From assembly GCA_016203335.1 (NCBI GenBank), contig JACQNA010000012.1:1-8678 (forward strand): DNA of 8,678 nt, read 5' to 3'. A program made the translations under genes and the position numbers. The notes under the pieces are model-generated. The model made no database searches. It was not told where the DNA came from and worked only from the letters and a program-made list of their open reading frames with translations. The stretch's first letter is position 1. Every line of letters begins with the position of its first letter. Source of the stretch: Candidatus Woesearchaeota archaeon (GTDB lineage Archaea; Nanobdellota; Nanobdellia; Woesearchaeales; JACQNA01). Of the stretch, positions 7,001 through 8,678 are shown piece by piece.

Positions 7001-8309
7001 AGTGGGCACTACCACAGACACCAACTGTGATGGCAAGGCATGGATCTGGCGGACCACCGGGCAGACCAGGTATGATAATCCGGTAAACAGATGCGGGATG
7101 AAATTCCAGCCCAATGAGCCTTATGCAACATCCTACTGCCAGGACAAAGGGCAGACTGATTACATCTCCTATGACAGGACATTTGGCAGCGGCAGCATCT
7201 CGACAAGCTACTATACCTGCGATAACATCCGCAACCCTTGGGATTACTTCACCTCCATAACCTGCAGAAAAGACGATTGGGTCTATGACTATGTGGACAG
7301 CGACGGCGACGGCTACGGTGTTCCGCAGGGAGACTGCAATGACCATGATGCCCGCTTCCATCCTGGTCAGGCGCGGGAGCTCGGATGGACAGATGTGAAC
7401 AGGTTGGGATGGACTGGCGCAGAGCCGGACTTTGACTGTGATGGCAAGACGTGGATGAATAATGATTATGCATTCCTGGCATTCAACCCGCCGACCGCGA
7501 ATGGCTATCTGCTTGCCACAAATCCGAATTATGGAGGGTCAGTGGCAAATGCCAACTATTTCTGCTACAGCAGGGGATATGCATATGCGGATTCCGCTTA
7601 CAACGATTATGAAAGGTATGTTAATCCGCCTCGAACGCGCTCCTACCCTATATTTAACAGGGCAACCGGGCTCTCCTGGGGAAGCGCTTCTCAGAGCGAC
7701 ACGTGGTATGTCTCAAGCGTTTTCTGCCGCGGCAGCTACGGCAGCCCGAGCTCCTGCGCCAACGACTGCGATCCGTCAAGCTTTGCAGCAGGCTGCAGCG
7801 ACATCTATGCCTCAAGCTACTGCGGCAACTGCGATGCTGATGCCTGCACCGAGGTCTGCACCAGCAGCTGCGGAACCTATACTGTTAACCCGCCAAATAC
7901 TGCCTACGGAAGCTGCTCCTGCCAGTATGCCTGCTCCGGCTCCGGACAGTGCAGCACCTCCTGCAATCCCTATCCCAGCAGCTGCAGATGTGCTGCTGGC
8001 TATTACAACTGCGACGGAAGCTGGAGCAACGGCTGCGAGTCAACAGTCAACTGCTGTGTTTCAACCGCAGGACAAACCTGCAACAGCTGCAACGGTGTCT
8101 ACCAGTGCGACGGCAGCTGCCCGATCTGTACCAACTGCGCACCAGGACAATACTACAACCCAAGCGCAAACCCGCCGGGCTGCGTACAGTGCGGCGGCAT
8201 TGAGGTGGACAGTGCGCAATACTACTGCGGCGTTGCTGATAATGTCTGCCCCTCTTCCTTTGGCGCGGACTGCAGCAGCTGCACGGACATCGATTGCGGT
8301 GGAGGCTAA
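4056..8309 (+). CDS. Giant secreted MopE-repeat, cysteine-rich surface protein
   Basis: About 1417 aa with an N-terminal Sec signal peptide (residues 1-36: Ser/Ile-rich n-region, hydrophobic PPLLFLVLLSVFLIPPVSAAA-type core). Order: beta-rich domain (about 37-154); a degenerate DDDGD/NDC/DQDC metal-binding-type unit (155-212); a second beta domain (about 213-315); eight CGNxxDE(D/N)C(D/N)G repeats (331-580); a third beta domain (about 581-709); MopE-like DxDxDGY...DCNDN...NPG repeats (710-990); two copies of an unrecognised domain (990-1075, 1125-1225) with another DSDGDGYG unit between; a tail with about 32 Cys (1226-1417). DxDxDG loops commonly bind calcium, and MopE-family motifs are annotated as putative metal binding. 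There is no C-terminal membrane helix or sorting signal, so attachment must come from partners. I chose 4056 for its RBS and clean signal peptide; 4041 and 4008 are in-frame alternatives. The gene sits 11 nt after the previous stop. Function is inferred as adhesin, stalk or sheath. Confidence 0.88.
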   Translation: MLSTPLSISSIISRTPPLLFLVLLSVFLIPPVSAAAVRIFPFAASNTLCEDRYYNISITAPGFGYDVQDNLANLAGWSYTGLGGDALQECAIQPGNSQVICSAVAQNAPRMLQFFVANAPGQSAAVFDGTYYDEQANLGQPITGGSGQLTILPAICGGDDDGDTYYAGAPPENICGCTGGNDCLPNDPTSHPFAFDVPNDNIDQDCCNGDAPNFITITRTLPGSITSTTLVRLTINSAGSCNTVKIAERFPTALFDCNTVSNNGICDENKGTVNWTIDSTQVSEVSYTLALSNPASCYSFSGIYIYAGQERGIGGKGQQGAACSCPYYGEEVCGNTIDEDCNDNIAVCKNGCTPTNSAIDICGNTIDENCDGSDSICSSAFTPNCQPRNGGVDICGNSIDEDCNGADAVCSPSDCTPTNRGVEICNNGGDENCDGRDDACSPSCAQGYIGDELCGNSIDENCDGVIDSCISGTYPNNARLPPGQTCSGFTDFSSCQGNEICGNAVDENCDGIVESCLAPSCTLSDSGSGMGCEVCGNTFDEDCDGFPDQCTASCLPGFPSPPEICGNELDEDCDGVDNACIPCNLLSAAVTPNCAGGVKSGCEFGETLTIAAVYDGDCPDTSAIQVDADDLTNQACIFEQNGAASGGISGASILCTSSPCTATWAFPGIPSACQNKRMSASFAVLYRDFVGGSAISSTSPTGSFEIGEPCRDDDGDGYGPAGGTAGCVSPSADCCDAGSEPMPGCSATTRASIHPGAAETPANAGVDNDCNPATDIDNDGYTFNDCNDNTAAVNPGAQDTIANPGVDNDCDPSTDIDNDGYTDADCNDNNPNMNPGVPDTLANPGINNDCNPTTDTDNDGYLLPQDCNDNNNNINPGLRETCDNLDNNCALGVDDGCDDDNDNYCDALMTVKGAPTTCTSGGNDCNDNDPNDRPGSSAYCISGSTCAARDQDNDGYLNTQCSGGNDCNDNDPNAYPGASAEPVGTTTDTNCDGKAWIWRTTGQTRYDNPVNRCGMKFQPNEPYATSYCQDKGQTDYISYDRTFGSGSISTSYYTCDNIRNPWDYFTSITCRKDDWVYDYVDSDGDGYGVPQGDCNDHDARFHPGQARELGWTDVNRLGWTGAEPDFDCDGKTWMNNDYAFLAFNPPTANGYLLATNPNYGGSVANANYFCYSRGYAYADSAYNDYERYVNPPRTRSYPIFNRATGLSWGSASQSDTWYVSSVFCRGSYGSPSSCANDCDPSSFAAGCSDIYASSYCGNCDADACTEVCTSSCGTYTVNPPNTAYGSCSCQYACSGSGQCSTSCNPYPSSCRCAAGYYNCDGSWSNGCESTVNCCVSTAGQTCNSCNGVYQCDGSCPICTNCAPGQYYNPSANPPGCVQCGGIEVDSAQYYCGVADNVCPSSFGADCSSCTDIDCGGG
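5046..5795 (+). repeat. Eight CGN-IDE(D/N)C repeats (protein-level)
   Basis: Eight 18-residue units share the pattern (E/D)(I/V/L)C-G-N-x-(I/V/L/F)-D-E-(D/N)-C-(D/N)-G-x4-C. They are separated by variable Cys/Pro/Ser-rich linkers of about 10-30 residues. Unit 1 starts at 5046, unit 2 at 5133 and unit 8 at 5742. Unit 1 replaces the usual DG with ND, and unit 4 has CNNGGDENC instead of CGN. Each unit has three cysteines and a cluster of acidic residues, a composition suited to a disulfide-closed metal-binding loop related to the MopE-type DNNCDG half-motif. Confidence 0.85.
6321..6683 (+). repeat. Three tandem 40-aa MopE-type repeats, 120-nt period
   Basis: Copies begin at 6321, 6441 and 6561 (40, 40 and 41 codons). 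Each runs NPG-side acidic linker, ANxG, (V/I)(D/N)NDC(N/D)P, D(I/T)DNDGY, DCNDN, (V/M/I)NP. The word GCAAATCCCGGCGTGGACAA-like recurs at 6339, 6459 and 6579, exactly 120 nt apart. Copies 1 and 2 are nearly the same at DNA level over this part; copy 3 has drifted and gained one codon before DCNDN. This is the best conserved part of a longer MopE-like array running from about 6183 to 7020. Confidence 0.85.
6819..6975 (+). repeat. Exact 31-nt direct repeat inside the MopE array
   Basis: Nt 6819-6849 and 6945-6975 are identical over 31 bases, 126 nt (42 codons) apart. Both encode GGNDCNDNDPN. The flanking bases differ, so the identity is confined to the metal-binding-type loop. Confidence 0.85.
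7023..7730 (+). repeat. Duplicated unrecognised domain (two diverged copies)
   Basis: Copy 1 (7023-7280) and copy 2 (7428-7730) both open with a CDGK-(A/T)-W motif. Both continue with an A-x-x-(Y/F)-C-x-x-(K/R)-G segment followed by Tyr/Asp-rich sequence, and close with an (I/V)-x-C-R-type strand. Each follows a DCND-x-D...PG metal-binding unit. They differ greatly in sequence and loop length, so the homology is suggested by motif order, not proven. Confidence 0.5.
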
Positions 8310-8519
8310 CCCATGAAACCAAAACAAAAAGAATACCTTGTTGGGCTGCTCATTGCCATTATTATCATTGCCGTGGCCATCATTGCAGCCCGGAATGCCG
8401 TAAACCATTGCGGCGGCATAGAAGTGGAGAACATAAACTATTATTGCGGCGCCGCTGACAGTGTTTGCCCTGCTGACTTTGGAGCGGACTGCAGTGGGTG
8501 CATGGACAGGGATTGCGGA
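8190..8519 (+). repeat. 37-aa six-cysteine module present in two adjacent genes
   Basis: Nt 8190-8300 (end of the giant protein) and 8409-8519 (end of the 69-aa protein) each encode 37 residues with spacing C-x11-C-x6-C-x7-C-x2-C-x4-C. 26 of the 37 residues are identical, including CGGIEV, YYCG, VCP and FGADCS. The copies lie 219 nt apart. Confidence 0.9.
8301..8305 (+). promoter_or_regulatory. Ribosome-binding site of the 69-aa gene
   Basis: GGAGG, 7 nt before the ATG at 8313, sits inside the last codons of the giant gene, where it encodes part of its Gly-Gly-Gly terminus. It is the strongest Shine-Dalgarno in the operon and supports 8313 as a real start. Confidence 0.7.
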
Positions 8520-8522
8520 TAA
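8313..8522 (+). CDS. Small single-pass membrane protein with six-cysteine ectodomain
   Basis: This 69-aa protein has a positively charged start (MKPKQK), one strongly hydrophobic helix (about 9-26, Ile/Ala-rich), a short linker, and from Cys33 a 37-residue six-cysteine module that fills the rest of the chain. The charge distribution predicts the N-terminus inside and the cysteine module outside. The module matches the last 37 residues of the giant protein with the same cysteine spacing and 26 identical residues. The gene begins 3 nt after the giant gene's stop and has a good ribosome-binding site, so the two are co-transcribed and possibly made in coupled amounts. It could be a membrane anchor, docking partner or assembly factor for the giant protein, or an independent small receptor; the sequence does not decide. 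It ends the operon, and no clear terminator hairpin follows. Confidence 0.85.
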   Translation: MKPKQKEYLVGLLIAIIIIAVAIIAARNAVNHCGGIEVENINYYCGAADSVCPADFGADCSGCMDRDCG

Positions 8523-8645
8523 GAAATAATTACACACAATTAAGTTTTCACTGTCAATCATAATATCCAGTAATCTCTTGGTAGTGGCGGGGCTTGTTTT
8601 GCCGTATACTTCACATAAAAATATTCCCACTTGCTCCATAACAAA

Positions 8646-8654
8646 TTATATAAA
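8646..8654 (+). promoter_or_regulatory. Candidate TATA box for a gene beyond the right edge
   Basis: TTATATAAA in an AT-rich spacer; initiation about 25 nt downstream would fall near the end of the window. No start codon follows inside the window, so the gene it would serve is not seen. Otherwise nt 8523-8645 hold nothing I can identify beyond short T-runs (8545-8548 and 8594-8597) that might help termination. Confidence 0.35.
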
Positions 8655-8678
8655 CCCACCAGCCAATACTCCAAGAAT

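Noticed and set aside
7462..8316. 284-codon open frame in another plus frame
   Set aside because: Ala/Thr/Met-rich low-complexity product, a frame-shifted reading of the Cys-rich tail of the giant gene. No start signals; the giant frame has clear repeats.
8061..8639. 192-codon minus-strand frame from the right spacer into the operon
   Set aside because: Its first 35 or so residues look plausible, but the rest is antisense to two well-supported genes, and the TATA-like sequence upstream is too close (under 10 nt) to the ATG to serve it. It could hide a gene remnant at about 8525-8639, which I cannot support.

Overview
The window most likely comes from an archaeon, probably an uncultivated lineage of the DPANN or euryarchaeal type. 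This rests on two divergent TATA/BRE-like promoter elements with very short leaders, two proteins that start with archaeal type IV pilin-like (class III) signal sequences, and very large cysteine-rich secreted proteins with MopE-type repeats. No rRNA, tRNA or universal marker gene is present, so the placement is an inference.

Layout: (1) nt 25-768, plus strand, an AT-rich gene for a helical, probably cytosolic protein that I do not recognise; its frame is open to the left edge. (2) nt 881-1282, minus strand, a DoxX-family four-helix membrane protein, convergent with gene 1. (3) nt 1283-1406, a divergent promoter region in which both promoters share the same 11-nt TATA-containing element. (4) nt 1407-8522, four tightly packed plus-strand genes that look like one operon: a 200-aa pilin-like protein, a 680-aa protein with a pilin-like N-terminus followed by about ten four-cysteine repeats, a giant secreted protein of about 1417 aa with metal-binding-type repeats, and a 69-aa single-pass membrane protein. 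(5) nt 8523-8678, an AT-rich spacer with a candidate TATA box for a gene beyond the right edge.

The operon genes overlap or are 3-11 nt apart, and every product should be exported or membrane-inserted, with nearly all of its mass outside the cell. The giant protein carries eight CGN-type DEDC repeats, an array of DxDxDGY/DCNDN (MopE-like) repeats including three in strict 120-nt register, a duplicated unrecognised domain, and a tail with about 32 cysteines. Its last 37 residues are a six-cysteine module that recurs with identical cysteine spacing (26 of 37 residues identical) as the whole ectodomain of the 69-aa protein next door.

The simplest reading is a cell-surface assembly: two pilin-like subunits, a large disulfide-stabilised, metal-binding adhesin or stalk, and a small membrane partner or anchor. 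The individual repeat types are known. I do not recognise this combination as a described system, and its function is inferred.
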